A stretch of 33,919 nt of DNA from Afipia massiliensis (GTDB lineage: Bacteria > Pseudomonadota > Alphaproteobacteria > Rhizobiales > Xanthobacteraceae): positions 1 to 33,919 of the forward strand of contig NZ_JACHIJ010000014.1 of assembly GCF_014203115.1 (NCBI RefSeq), given 5' to 3'. A model generated the notes under the pieces. The model did not search any database. It was given only the letters and a program-made list of their open reading frames with translations, and was not told the DNA's origin. Shown here piece by piece: positions 17,364 to 25,643 of the stretch (the first letter of the stretch is position 1; each line of letters begins with the position of its first letter). The position numbers were made by a program, and so were the translations under genes.

Positions 17364-17428
17364 TGCGAGATGGGACGATTCCCGCAAGATCGACCCGCAA
17401 ACGCGCGCCTCACACCGAAACATCGACG

Positions 17429-17743
17429 ATGCGATATCTTTACGGCTGCATGGCGATCGCAATCATCCTGGCGACACCGGGTGAAGCGGCATCACCCGGC
17501 GAGCGGCGCGGTTTCGTTTTCGCGAAGACAAACTGTGCGCGCTGTCACGCCATAGACCGGTTCAATCCGAGCCCACTGAAGATTGCTCCCCCGTTCCGCG
17601 ACCTCCATCTGCGCTACAAAGTCGAGATGCTCGCAGAGGCCTTTGCGGAGGGAATCTATACCGGTCACCCCACTATGCCCGCCTTTCAACTCGATCCAGA
17701 CCAGATCAACGACCTTCTCGCGTTCATGAAGAGCCTCGAATAG
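17429..17743 (+). CDS. Small periplasmic class I cytochrome c
   Basis: From the ATG at 17429 the 104-residue protein starts with a signal peptide (MRYLYGCMAIAIILATPGEA), then has one heme site C36-A-R-C39-H40 and a likely axial methionine M83 in GHPTMPAFQ. It ends with the usual C-terminal helix (QINDLLAFMKSL). It should carry electrons in the periplasm, perhaps between bc1 and an oxidase or reductase under low O2, as the perfect Fnr/FixK box upstream suggests. The longer in-frame start at 17363 would overlap that box and lacks a signal peptide. It appears to form an operon with the gene at 17806. Confidence 0.88.
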   Translation: MRYLYGCMAIAIILATPGEAASPGERRGFVFAKTNCARCHAIDRFNPSPLKIAPPFRDLHLRYKVEMLAEAFAEGIYTGHPTMPAFQLDPDQINDLLAFMKSLE

Positions 17744-17805
17744 AGATCCGACCGCCTTGCCCCGCAAACGAAACTACAGGGACAGCAGATGGAGAACCCC
17801 GCGCT

Positions 17806-18216
17806 ATGAGCCAAGCAAAGCCCCGGCGAATTTTGAATTCAAGCCTACCATCGAGCTTTCGTCAGATCAGGCTCGAACTGGCGCGGGAGGCCGAGCATCC
17901 CCTTGGCGATTCGGGAATAGCTTACGTCTTCATCGGGCCTCTGGATTCCGAAGGCTTGCTCGATCCGAAGATGTGGCGGCAACATCGCGAAGCCTCCCGG
18001 GTCGCGCGGTTTCGGCCCGGAAAGCCCGATGATCTTGGCCACCTCATTCACCGCACCGGCGGACACTGGGCATTCCACTACGACATTTCCGGCGAACACG
18101 ACGATGAGACGGGATACCATTTCGCAGAGGAAAAATTTGAGCCGGGAGAGTACGTCTCCATCACGGAAGAGGGCGGCACTCATACCTATCGCGTCGTATC
18201 GGTTGTTCCGCTTTAG
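17806..18216 (+). CDS. Conserved-looking protein of unknown function, downstream of cytochrome c
   Basis: The 136-residue protein has GGAGAA about ten bases before its ATG and begins 62 bp after the cytochrome c stop on the same strand. It is soluble, without signal peptide or membrane helix. Visible segments are RQIRLELAREAEHPLGD, GIAYVFIGPLDSEGLLDPKM, RFRPGKPDDLGHLIHRTGGH, WAFHYDISGEHDDETGYHF and FEPGEYVSITEEGGTHTYRV. The balanced sequence and internal histidines (HRTGGHWAFHYD) look like a real folded domain, possibly metal-binding. I do not recognise the family. Position under the Fnr/FixK box hints at a low-oxygen role. Confidence 0.7.
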   Translation: MSQAKPRRILNSSLPSSFRQIRLELAREAEHPLGDSGIAYVFIGPLDSEGLLDPKMWRQHREASRVARFRPGKPDDLGHLIHRTGGHWAFHYDISGEHDDETGYHFAEEKFEPGEYVSITEEGGTHTYRVVSVVPL

Positions 18217-18226
18217 AGCTGACAGT

Positions 18227-18652
18227 CTATACCTCGCCGCTGCATCGCTTTAACGATTTCATGACGTCCTCCCGTGAAACGATGCCGATAAGTTTCTCGG
18301 CATCGATCACGGGGATGCTTCTGACGCGATGCTCGACCATAAGCTGCAGAATTCGCGTGAGCTTTGTTTCTGCGCCTGCATATATGAACGTTGGCGTCAT
18401 GACATCAGCAACGACCGTTCTCATGAGGTCGTCGTAACGTGGCACCATTTGCGCTGGCGTAAAGGCAAAGCACCTCAGGAAATCCAACTTGGTAACTAAC
18501 CCCACAACGTGGGCACCCTCGACAACTGGATAAGCATTAAAATCATCACGTTCGAACAGCAGCATTAACGCTGGCATGGTCAGGTCACGCGTCACCGTTT
18601 TCACTGAGCGCGTCATGCAATCAGCAGCTGTTTCCTCAAGAAATGTGGACAA
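18227..18652 (-). CDS. Paired CBS-domain protein
   Basis: Two CBS motifs make a single Bateman module: MTRSVKTVTRDLTMPALMLL with NAYPVVEGAHVVGLVTKLDF, then VMTPTFIYAGAETKLTRILQ with RSIPVIDAEKLIGIVSREDV. Such modules bind adenine nucleotides and report energy state; no output domain is attached. The start is uncertain. I use TTG at 18652, giving 141 residues with AGGGA eight bases upstream; an ATG at 18709 (160 residues) has no ribosome site and would sit exactly where transcription should begin if the box at 18743 activates from -41. Minus strand, convergent with the 136-residue gene, 10 bp apart. Confidence 0.8.
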   Translation of the reverse strand: MSTFLEETAADCMTRSVKTVTRDLTMPALMLLFERDDFNAYPVVEGAHVVGLVTKLDFLRCFAFTPAQMVPRYDDLMRTVVADVMTPTFIYAGAETKLTRILQLMVEHRVRSIPVIDAEKLIGIVSREDVMKSLKRCSGEV

Positions 18653-18742
18653 TGAGAGTATCCCTAAATTTGCGGCGACAGAGTGATCAAAGGCGGCTTG
18701 CGCTGCCATCAGATACTTTGACCGCGAATTCGGGAAAGGGGC

Positions 18743-18756
18743 TTGATCCGGATCAA
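18743..18756. promoter_or_regulatory. Perfect FixK/Fnr box (TTGAT-CCGG-ATCAA) for the CBS gene
   Basis: The exact consensus lies 91 bp from the TTG start at 18652. The surrounding 18653-19042 region holds no other supported gene; short frames there show no motif. Confidence 0.85.
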
Positions 18757-19042
18757 TCGCAAGCAATCGGAGAGACCCGAAGGACAAACTAGGTGGATTC
18801 GGCGACCAGAACTCCCAGATCCGATGGGTCGAGATCAACGTCGACAACCATGACGCGAGTTAACGTTTCTTCGCCCAGGGAGCCACCGCATGCATGTTTG
18901 AGACTGGCGGTCTGCCTAAGGTCGCGGCCGCCAGAGATGCTGAACTACTCGTCGACACATCTGGAAATTCAGCTTGAAGGCAAGTGAACCTCTTTCCGGC
19001 GACTGCGCTGGCAAAAATAGCCCCGCGCCAATGCCAGAATGA

Positions 19043-19056
19043 TTGATGTCACTCAA
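19043..19056. promoter_or_regulatory. FixK/Fnr-like box (TTGAT-GTCA-CTCAA) for the phasin gene
   Basis: It matches TTGA-N6-TCAA and has one mismatch from the strict Fnr palindrome. It ends 50 bp before the phasin ATG at 19107, the right distance for activation. Confidence 0.65.
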
Positions 19057-19106
19057 CGACCATCGGCGCTCATCGGATATTTAAGCGCTAACGTGGGAGA
19101 ACAGTT

Positions 19107-19490
19107 ATGCCGAATATTGACAGTCAAGTGAATGCAAATACCGCGCAACAGCAGAATGATGTTTCCTCGCAGTTAACCGAGATTGCCGGTCGGGGAACGC
19201 GGTTTTCTCTCGGTGCACAGAGACTGGCTCTGTACGAAATCCTCCGGGTCAGCCAAGACGCGCTGGATTATGCCCGCTCGGGGGTGAACATCACCCAGGA
19301 CTGTATTTCGAGAATTGCGGGGGCTCATTCTGTCAAAGACATCGCGACCGCGGTCCGGGACTGCGGTCACCGTCAGCTAGATCAGCTGCAGGAGGACTAC
19401 GAGCATCTCATCGCGCACGGCCATGAGGTTTTCGACGTCTCATCCGGCCTTGTGCTTGCGGCGTTTCACGGAGAGCACCCTCAGGAATAG
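19107..19490 (+). CDS. Phasin-family protein
   Basis: The 127-residue helical protein (GGGAGAA site before ATG 19107) has the phasin_2 style core: ALYEILRVSQDALDYARSGV, then SRIAGAHSVKDIATAVRDCG and HRQLDQLQEDYEHLIAHGHE. Phasins coat polyhydroxyalkanoate granules, but many short FixK-controlled members have no proven granule role. There is no membrane or signal segment. An upstream FixK-like box and a second phasin at 29354 suggest both are induced at low oxygen. It lies 166 bp upstream of fixL on the same strand. Confidence 0.78.
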   Translation: MPNIDSQVNANTAQQQNDVSSQLTEIAGRGTRFSLGAQRLALYEILRVSQDALDYARSGVNITQDCISRIAGAHSVKDIATAVRDCGHRQLDQLQEDYEHLIAHGHEVFDVSSGLVLAAFHGEHPQE

Positions 19491-19656
19491 CCCTAACCCG
19501 CAAACCGCTCTCTAGGCCTCCGCTGAATTTGACGGCTAAACCTCGGTTCGGACTTGAGCAATGTCTCTAACTGGGCCAATACTCGGCTTGACGGGTGCGG
19601 CGATTTTCCTCTTGTTAAGGCATGAGACCCGGCCCGGGACCTAGAGGCGATGGATC

Positions 19657-21183
19657 TTGACCAGAACCGATGAGGCAACGCCCGACGGGCCCTTTCGTGA
19701 TGAACATTTGTGGCATGGTATCGACGGGGCCGGTATCGGCACTTGGGATCTCGACATTTCAACCCGCAAATTGATCTGGTCCGCTGCGGCACGAAGCCTA
19801 CTCGGCGTTTCAAACGATCAGCCTGTGAGTTACGAATTTTTTCTCTCGCTACTTGAACCTCAGGATCGCGAGCGCACCGAACTCGCCGTGATGCAATCTG
19901 TCGAGACCGGCTGCAACCTGGATATTCAGTATCGGGTACGCGGAACGCACGAACGTAGTCATTGGGTGCGGACCCGGGCCAGCGTTGTCAAAGGCAATGA
20001 CGGCACACCTCTTCATCTGACCGGGATCATTCTCGAAATTGACGATCAGAAGCAAACTGAAGAAGCATTGAGGACGCGAGAAGGTCACCTTCGATCCATC
20101 CTAGAGACGATTCCCGATGCGATGATCGTTATTGACGGCCGCGGCATCATGCAGTTCTTCAGCAGCGCCGCCGAAAGGCAGTTTGGCTATACCGAACAGG
20201 AGGCTATCGGCCAGAACGTCAGTGTGCTGATGCCCAACCCCGACAGGCGGCGTCATGACGGATACCTTGCCCGCTACCAGTCAACGGGCGAGCGGCATAT
20301 CATCGGTATCGGTCGGATCGTGACCGGTCAGCGCAAGGACGGAACAACATTTCCGATGCATCTCTCCGTTGGCGAAATGGAATCCGGTGGACAACCGTAC
20401 TTTACAGGATTCGTCCGCGATCTGACCGAACATCAGCAAACCCAGGCGCGGCTTCAGGAACTTCAATCCGAGATCGCTCACGTTTCGCGCTTGAGCGCGA
20501 TGGGAGAGATGGCATCTGCACTCGCACACGAACTGAACCAGCCGCTGGCAGCCATCAGCAATTACATGAAGGGCTCACGCCGCCTGTTGACCTCGAGTGA
20601 AGACCCGAATGCTGTCAAAATCGCCACAGCCATGGATCGCGCAGCGGAACAAGCTCTTCGTGCGGGACAGATTATACGGCGTCTTCGCGATTTCGTGAAG
20701 CGCGGAGAATCCGAAAGGCGCGTCGAAAGCCTTTCGAAGCTGATTGAAGAAGCCGGCGCGCTTGGCCTAACGGGCGCCAGGGAACAGGGTATCTTGTTGC
20801 GCTTCAATCTGAACCCCGACTGCGATCTGGTATTTGTTGATCGAGTCCAAATCCAGCAGGTTCTGGTCAATCTGTTTTGGAATGCGCTTGAAGCCATGGT
20901 CGACGCTGATCGGCGCGAACTGGTGGTGACGAATACCAGGGCTCCCGAAGACATGATCGAAGTCGAGGTATCCGATACGGGACACGGATTCAGCGACGAC
21001 GTGCGGGCAAAGCTGTTTCAGACGTTCTTTACGACCAAGGAGACGGGAATGGGTGTGGGACTTTCGATCAGTCGGTCAATCGTGGAGGCGCATGGCGGCC
21101 GTATGTCCGTTGAAAGCAACCCCTCGGGCGGCGCGACATTCCGCTTCACGCTGCCGGCCAAATCGAGCGAGAGTCTGGAATGA
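19657..21183 (+). CDS. fixL: Oxygen-sensing heme-PAS histidine kinase FixL
   Basis: The 508-residue kinase starts at TTG 19657 (GAGG nine bases upstream). PAS-A spans about 15-130 and the heme PAS-B about 140-260. Heme-site residues are in place: H200 in [12 protein letters not shown]206, I215/I216 and R220 in HIIGIGRIV. The kinase domain has H291 in [17 protein letters not shown], the N box ([17 protein letters not shown]) and glycine boxes ([18 protein letters not shown]). These residues carry the same numbers as in Bradyrhizobium FixL, which supports the TTG start. No membrane segments are present, as in Bradyrhizobium and unlike Sinorhizobium. O2 on the heme shuts off autophosphorylation; the deoxy form phosphorylates FixJ. 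It overlaps fixJ by four bases. Confidence 0.95.
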   Translation: MTRTDEATPDGPFRDEHLWHGIDGAGIGTWDLDISTRKLIWSAAARSLLGVSNDQPVSYEFFLSLLEPQDRERTELAVMQSVETGCNLDIQYRVRGTHERSHWVRTRASVVKGNDGTPLHLTGIILEIDDQKQTEEALRTREGHLRSILETIPDAMIVIDGRGIMQFFSSAAERQFGYTEQEAIGQNVSVLMPNPDRRRHDGYLARYQSTGERHIIGIGRIVTGQRKDGTTFPMHLSVGEMESGGQPYFTGFVRDLTEHQQTQARLQELQSEIAHVSRLSAMGEMASALAHELNQPLAAISNYMKGSRRLLTSSEDPNAVKIATAMDRAAEQALRAGQIIRRLRDFVKRGESERRVESLSKLIEEAGALGLTGAREQGILLRFNLNPDCDLVFVDRVQIQQVLVNLFWNALEAMVDADRRELVVTNTRAPEDMIEVEVSDTGHGFSDDVRAKLFQTFFTTKETGMGVGLSISRSIVEAHGGRMSVESNPSGGATFRFTLPAKSSESLE

Positions 21184-21797
21184 TGCCGCAAAAGGGAAAT
21201 GTGTATGTCATCGACGACGATCCTGCGATGCGGGATTCTCTCGATTTTTTGCTCGGCTCGGCGGGCTTCAATGTGAGGCTTTACGATAGCGCGCTGACAT
21301 TTCTCGAAACGTTGCCCGACCTAGCGTTCGGCTGTGTTATCTCCGACGTGCGGATGCCCGGCATGGACGGGATCGACCTGCTGCGCCGGCTCAAGAAGGA
21401 GCCGAAGGCGCTGCCCACCGTCATGATGACGGGACATGGCGATATTCCCCTCGCTGTAGAAGCAATGAAACTCGGCGCGATCGATTTTCTTGAAAAGCCA
21501 TTCGATGACGAGCGGCTCGTCCTCATGATCAGCGCCGCCCTGAGCCAGACTGATAGCACCAAGAACGAGTCGATTAGCGCGGATATCTCACTACGAATTG
21601 CCTCGCTCAGTCCGCGTGAGAGGCAGGTGCTGGATGGCCTTGTCGCGGGGCTCTCCAATAAGCTGATCGCCCGCGATTACAATATCAGTCCCCGGACTAT
21701 CGAGGTCTATCGGGCAAACGTCATGACGAAGATGCAGGCGAGCAGCATCTCGGAGCTGGTCCGGCTCGCGATGCGGGGCGGCATCCTGAAGGATTGA
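21180..21797 (+). CDS. fixJ: Response regulator FixJ
   Basis: The 205-residue regulator begins at ATG 21180 inside the fixL stop (ATGA overlap). The receiver has the acidic pair [10 protein letters not shown], the phosphoacceptor Asp in [12 protein letters not shown], Thr in MMTGHGD and Lys in FLEKPFDDE. The C-terminal LuxR/NarL helix-turn-helix is intact ([39 protein letters not shown]). Phosphorylated by FixL at low O2, it dimerises and activates fixK2; a candidate FixJ site lies at 22271-22284. Length equals that of Bradyrhizobium FixJ. Confidence 0.95.
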   Translation: MMPQKGNVYVIDDDPAMRDSLDFLLGSAGFNVRLYDSALTFLETLPDLAFGCVISDVRMPGMDGIDLLRRLKKEPKALPTVMMTGHGDIPLAVEAMKLGAIDFLEKPFDDERLVLMISAALSQTDSTKNESISADISLRIASLSPRERQVLDGLVAGLSNKLIARDYNISPRTIEVYRANVMTKMQASSISELVRLAMRGGILKD

Positions 21798-21873
21798 GGC
21801 AGGTCAAGACGGCATTTCGGCGCACTGCTATGTTTTGAGCATGCGTCACTCGTACTTTACAGGGCCCCTCACG

Positions 21874-22275
21874 ATGGCCTCACCTGTTACAAAATCCAGG
21901 ATTTGCGTGGTCGATGATGATCTCGACGTCCTCAGTTCGCTTCGATTCCTTCTTGAAGCGGAGGGATTCGATGTCCAGACCTTTAGAAGCGGCGCTGCGA
22001 TGCTGGACTCAACAGCCACCGAGCACTTCGATTGCTTCGTTCTCGATTTCAAGATGCCCAACATGACTGGCATAGCTGTCGCAAGCAGCCTGCGCGGCCG
22101 GAACGTGATTGCTCCGATTATTCTGATCACGGGGTACTCCGACGAAAATATCGAGGTAAAGGCAACAGTTGCCGGAATTGATCTGGTTCTCCTCAACCCG
22201 GATGCAGAAGAGAGCCTGGCCTCCCAGATTCGTGCCGCTGTCCAGCGAAACAGCCATGCCGGCGCCCTCCGGTAA
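21874..22275 (+). CDS. Orphan single-domain response regulator between fixJ and fixK
   Basis: From ATG 21874 the 133-residue protein is only a receiver: acidic pocket VVDDDLDVL, phosphoacceptor Asp in FVLDFKMPNMTG, and the switch Thr in ILITGYSDE. The conserved lysine before the cis-proline of beta-5 is missing; where FixJ has EKPF this protein has LNPD. That lysine normally contacts the phosphate, so signalling may be altered, or the protein may act as a sink or scaffold. A gene for a similar receiver sits between fixJ and fixK2 in Bradyrhizobium (as I recall, bll2758). An earlier in-frame start (ATG 21841) is possible. No output domain. Confidence 0.85.
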   Translation: MASPVTKSRICVVDDDLDVLSSLRFLLEAEGFDVQTFRSGAAMLDSTATEHFDCFVLDFKMPNMTGIAVASSLRGRNVIAPIILITGYSDENIEVKATVAGIDLVLLNPDAEESLASQIRAAVQRNSHAGALR

Positions 22276-22284
22276 ACTACTTAG
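22271..22284. promoter_or_regulatory. Candidate FixJ-binding site upstream of fixK2
   Basis: The minus strand reads CTAAGTAGTTTACC, which matches the recalled FixJ consensus GTAHGTAGTTHCCC at 12 of 14 positions. It is 87 bp upstream of the fixK2 start and overlaps the end of the orphan receiver gene. Confidence 0.45.
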
Positions 22285-22370
22285 GTTGCAGCCCTTAAGG
22301 TATCGAGCGAAATATCCAGCGGTGCATCGCCCACTGTAGAAACAGCCATCTACCGCCCAAGGAGATGGCC

Positions 22371-23057
22371 ATGCTCATTCAATCCACCGATGCAATCGTC
22401 AGTAGCCAAGCCGTCATCCGCGCGGTGCCGGCCGCGGACCAGTTTGGCATTATCGCCGGTCACGCCAACCTTGTTGCGACCGAATTCTACTACGGACGGG
22501 ACGAGGAAATCTACGGAGAGGATGAGCCGGCGGATTACGTTTATCAGGTAGTCTGCGGAGCAGTTCGCACCTACAAACTGCTCTCGGATGGCCGGCGTCA
22601 AATCGGCGCCTTTCATCTGCCAGGCGATGTTTTCGGGCTGGTATCCGGCAGCGTCCATCGCCTGACCGCAGAGGCCATTGTCGATACGACGGTGCGCCTC
22701 GTCAAACGCCGCGGGCTTGAACAGGCAGCGGCCACCGACGTTCACGTCGCCCGCAATCTCTGGACCATGACGGCAAGTGATCTGCGGCACGCCGAGGATC
22801 ATATGCTGCTGCTCGGTAGAAAGACTGCCCTCGAGCGCGTCGCGACATTTCTTCTTGAGATGGACCATCGCCTCGCGGTCACCGGCACAATGGCTCTCCC
22901 CATGCGCCGGAGGGACATTGCCGATTATCTTGGCCTGACGCTTGAGACGGTGTCTCGTACGCTGTCACAGCTTCACAACGAAGGCGTGCTCGATTTTTCC
23001 GGCGCGCGTCAGATCATCCTGCGCAATCGCCGCAAGCTGCACAACATCGATACGTAA
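22371..23057 (+). CDS. fixK2: Crp/Fnr-family regulator FixK2
   Basis: The 228-residue protein starts at ATG 22371, with AAGGAG six bases upstream; the ATG at 22365 abuts that site and is less likely. It has a cyclic-nucleotide-like barrel (VYQVVCGAVRTYKLLSDGRR, GAFHLPGDVFGLVSG), a dimer helix and the helix-turn-helix DIADYLGLTLETVSRTLSQL with the Fnr/FixK recognition residues. It lacks the N-terminal Fe-S cysteines, so it is not an O2 sensor itself but a relay for FixLJ. Where Bradyrhizobium FixK2 has redox-active C183 (PMCRRDI, from memory) this protein has arginine (PMRRRDI). It probably drives the boxes listed in this window. Confidence 0.9.
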   Translation: MLIQSTDAIVSSQAVIRAVPAADQFGIIAGHANLVATEFYYGRDEEIYGEDEPADYVYQVVCGAVRTYKLLSDGRRQIGAFHLPGDVFGLVSGSVHRLTAEAIVDTTVRLVKRRGLEQAAATDVHVARNLWTMTASDLRHAEDHMLLLGRKTALERVATFLLEMDHRLAVTGTMALPMRRRDIADYLGLTLETVSRTLSQLHNEGVLDFSGARQIILRNRRKLHNIDT

Positions 23058-23093
23058 CTCAGATTTGTGGACGCGGATCGCAAGCTTGCTGCA

Positions 23094-23222
23094 ATGAAAA
23101 AGGTGCGCGTTACGGTCAGACGCAAGATTCATAAGGCAGGATCGATCATGGTTGGCAGTCGCCTGGTAATCTGCACAGTTCATAATCTCTCAGCGGCCGG
23201 TGCCGCGCTCAGCGTCGGTTAG
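23094..23222 (+). pseudogene. Truncated PilZ-domain remnant
   Basis: The 42-residue frame contains RVTVRRKIHKAGSIMVG and LVICTVHNLSAAGAALSVG before a stop. This is the start of a PilZ domain (c-di-GMP binding, pattern RxxxR...C-x-V-x-NLS-x2-GA-x-L). The rest of the domain, including most of the barrel, is absent, and no good ribosome site is visible. Its end overlaps the stop codon of the convergent LysE-type gene. Probably a non-functional relic. Confidence 0.5.
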
Positions 23223-23833
23223 CCATACATAGCCGCCCAAGCCAGCCAAATCGCCATCAGCGCTAGTATCGCCGAGAGCGTGCGCCGGACTATGCTGCGC
23301 ATACGGCTATCCGCGATCCATCGGCCCGATTGATCCGCCGCAATTACGATGGCCGAATGAACGATCGAAGCGACTGCAACGGCGACCGTGCCAAGCGTTG
23401 CCAGCTGAAGGGCGACGGATCGCGTGCTGGCTGGATCGACGAAGCTCGGCACGACCGACAGAAAGAACAGAATCGATTTCGGATTGAAGACGTTCGACAG
23501 AAATCCCCGCCAGAAAAGAGACCCTGCAACGCCTGGAACAAGCGATCCCTTGGACAGAGTGTCCGGCGCAGGCTGCCAACCTTCCCAAGCCAGAAAGAGA
23601 AGATAGGCGATACCGGCCCATCGAAGCGATTCATACAGAATCGGATAGCTCTGGATAGCAGCTCCCGCACCGAGAGCCACAAGAACGGCATGGGTGGCGA
23701 GGCCAAGTGCGATCCCCGCGGTCGCAATGAGCCCCGCGACGCGGCCGCGCGCTAGAGATAACGCTGCAAGATAAGCCATATTCGGCCCGGGCGTCAGTTC
23801 CAGCAGAAATACGGTGAAGGCGAATTTTAGCAA
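23219..23833 (-). CDS. LysE/RhtB-family amino-acid exporter
   Basis: With TTG 23833 as start (AGGG eight bases upstream) the protein has 204 residues, the normal family length. It opens LKFAFTVFLLELTPGPNMAY, containing the TPGPN family signature, and has about six membrane segments (VAGLIATAGIALGLATHAVL, AGIAYLLFLAWEGW, GFLSNVFNPKSILFFLSVVP with the NPK motif). Such proteins export amino acids or their analogues. A longer frame to 23959 would overlap the end of the CBS-BON gene and has no better start. It follows that gene by 41 bp on the same strand and may be in its operon. Confidence 0.88.
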   Translation of the reverse strand: MLKFAFTVFLLELTPGPNMAYLAALSLARGRVAGLIATAGIALGLATHAVLVALGAGAAIQSYPILYESLRWAGIAYLLFLAWEGWQPAPDTLSKGSLVPGVAGSLFWRGFLSNVFNPKSILFFLSVVPSFVDPASTRSVALQLATLGTVAVAVASIVHSAIVIAADQSGRWIADSRMRSIVRRTLSAILALMAIWLAWAAMYG

Positions 23834-23874
23834 TGGATTGACCCTGAGAATTAGGGTTGTTGCATCAGCATCGT

Positions 23875-24618
23875 TTACGATGCCTTCGCCTGCACGGAAG
23901 GATTCTCCATCTCCTCCTCCGGTGAAAGAAGATAAATGCCGGACATCGGATCGACCCACACGAGGTGATCGTGGACCCGTTCAACACCTGGGACATTTTC
24001 CGTCGCAACGATGATAGCCTGACGAACGTGCTCGTCAGTTATGACACCACACAGGTCGACAACGCCGTTCCGGACGATCGCATTGATCCCGATCGGCGCC
24101 CAGTGGTGATCCTCGACGGTCGCAAGGATGCGATTACGGAGACTGGTGTCATCCAGCGTCGGATCTGGCAGACCTCGCGACAGACTTGACACAGCCTGGA
24201 CAAAATTCTGACGGCTGACCATGCCAACGATCTTATTTCCACGCATGATAGGCACGCGTTTGATATGATTCTTTTCCATTAGCACAACAATGTCGGCCAG
24301 GAGGGTCTCTTCAGTCGCGGTGTAAAGATTTCGCGTCATGACCTCGCGCACCTTCCGGCCTGCCGTCTTCACATAATCCTCGGCCATACGGCCAGGACCT
24401 AGGATGAATTCAAGCCAGCGCGGCCTCTTCCGCTGAGTATCAAGCTCCTGCCTGCGAAGGAAATCCCGCTCCGTCACAATGCCGACAAGCTCGCCCTTTG
24501 CGTCAACGACGGGCAGACCGCTGAAGTGATTGGCAAGCATAAGTCGGGCGGCGTCGGCCAGCGTCGCATCGGGATCGATTGTGATGACATGATGGGTCAT
24601 GATGTGATGGGCCTTCAT
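23875..24618 (-). CDS. CBS-pair protein with C-terminal BON domain
   Basis: The 247-residue protein has CBS1 (IMTHHVITIDPDATLADAAR, SGLPVVDAKGELVGIVTERD), CBS2 (VMTRNLYTATEETLLADIVV, RVPIMRGNKIVGMVSRQNF) and from about residue 150 a BON domain (GINAIVRNGVVDLCGVITDE, VRQAIIVATENVPGVERVHD). CBS pairs bind adenine nucleotides; BON domains are thought to bind phospholipid or assist membrane association. The ATG at 24618 has a strong AGGAGG site. It is divergent from a universal stress protein, with a FixK-like box between them. Confidence 0.9.
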   Translation of the reverse strand: MKAHHIMTHHVITIDPDATLADAARLMLANHFSGLPVVDAKGELVGIVTERDFLRRQELDTQRKRPRWLEFILGPGRMAEDYVKTAGRKVREVMTRNLYTATEETLLADIVVLMEKNHIKRVPIMRGNKIVGMVSRQNFVQAVSSLSRGLPDPTLDDTSLRNRILATVEDHHWAPIGINAIVRNGVVDLCGVITDEHVRQAIIVATENVPGVERVHDHLVWVDPMSGIYLLSPEEEMENPSVQAKAS

Positions 24619-24683
24619 TCGCTCCTCCTAAGGTCGACACCACTGGGCTGTCTGGAAGACTAGTCCTCTTGGAAGCGATACTC

Positions 24684-24697
24684 CTGATCCAGATCAA
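24684..24697. promoter_or_regulatory. FixK/Fnr-like box between divergent CBS-BON and stress-protein genes
   Basis: CTGAT-CCAG-ATCAA has one mismatch from consensus. It lies 66 bp upstream of the CBS-BON start and 49 bp upstream of the stress-protein start, so one site could serve both. Confidence 0.65.
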
Positions 24698-24745
24698 GAC
24701 AGCTTACGGCCTCCCCTGCATCATGTGCGAAAGGGAGAATTCGCC

Positions 24746-25627
24746 ATGGCCATTCGTGATGTCTTTTTTCCGCTCCTCAACTATCCGGAGCCCACCGATG
24801 CAGCGGCCATCGCCGCGGTGGTAGATCTCGCGGAAAGCTTGTCGAAGCCGTGCGATACTGCCAAAGCTCGCCGGCAAGTTCGTACGCGCATCTCAGTCCT
24901 CGTTCTGGAAACGGAGATCGAACCTGGACTGTATTTCGAGGGCGCTCACGTCGGAGAATTCCTAGAGGCCGAAGCAAGGAAAAGTGCAGCGAATGCCAAC
25001 GATCTCGCGAACACTTTCCGGGAGATCGCAATGGATCGCCCTGTTCTGACGAAGTGCAGAATCGAGAAACGGAACCCTTATGAAAGCCTCCGTCTTTTGG
25101 TGGAGGAGGCTCGCGTTCATCACATGGCTGTTCTCCCTGTTCGCCGCGACGACAGTCACCATCAGGAGATCGCAGAACGCCTGATTTTCGAGTCAGGCCG
25201 TCCCGTTTTGATATTTCCGGAGCGCCCAGCTCGCCCTTTGGCGGGATCCTTCGCAAACATCGCAGTCGCGTGGGACGGCAGCCGGCCCGCGGCCCGTGCC
25301 GTCGGCGACGCCATGCCGTTTCTGCGCCGCGCGTCTCACGTCAGGATATTCTCGGCAACGGACGACAAACCGATGCCGTCGGCAGCACGCGGGCGCGAGT
25401 TCGCACAGCAACTCACCTCGGAAGGCGTCGACGCCATTTACGAGGAGGTGAAGAAGACCGACCAGCACACCATCGGCAGCTTTATCGAGAACTATGTCGC
25501 CGCTCACAACTCCGATCTCTTGGTGATGGGTGCTTACGGGCACTCGAAACTGCGGGAATTCATCCTCGGTGGCGCGACGCGCTCGGTTCTGATGAACCCG
25601 CCGGGCTGGATCATGCTGTCTCACTAG
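24746..25627 (+). CDS. Universal stress protein, tandem UspA type (copy 1)
   Basis: The 293-residue protein from ATG 24746 (GGGAG eight bases upstream) has two Usp-like halves. The C-terminal one is clear: IAVAWDGSRPAARAVGDAMP and the ATP-loop-like run MGAYGHSKLREFILGGATR, ending IMLSH. The N-terminal half (IRDVFFPLLNYPEPTDAAAI) has diverged. Two paralogues in this window (28137 and 31668) share this architecture and ending. Usp proteins help cells survive anaerobic or stationary stress; FixK-linked members are common in Bradyrhizobiaceae. A Rap1a-like gene starts 16 bp downstream and is likely co-transcribed. Confidence 0.88.
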   Translation: MAIRDVFFPLLNYPEPTDAAAIAAVVDLAESLSKPCDTAKARRQVRTRISVLVLETEIEPGLYFEGAHVGEFLEAEARKSAANANDLANTFREIAMDRPVLTKCRIEKRNPYESLRLLVEEARVHHMAVLPVRRDDSHHQEIAERLIFESGRPVLIFPERPARPLAGSFANIAVAWDGSRPAARAVGDAMPFLRRASHVRIFSATDDKPMPSAARGREFAQQLTSEGVDAIYEEVKKTDQHTIGSFIENYVAAHNSDLLVMGAYGHSKLREFILGGATRSVLMNPPGWIMLSH

Positions 25628-25643
25628 AGCGTAAGGTCCAGGG

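Noticed and set aside
18440..18460. GG-N10-GC resembling a sigma-54 promoter
   Set aside because: It falls inside the CBS coding sequence with no downstream start; chance match.
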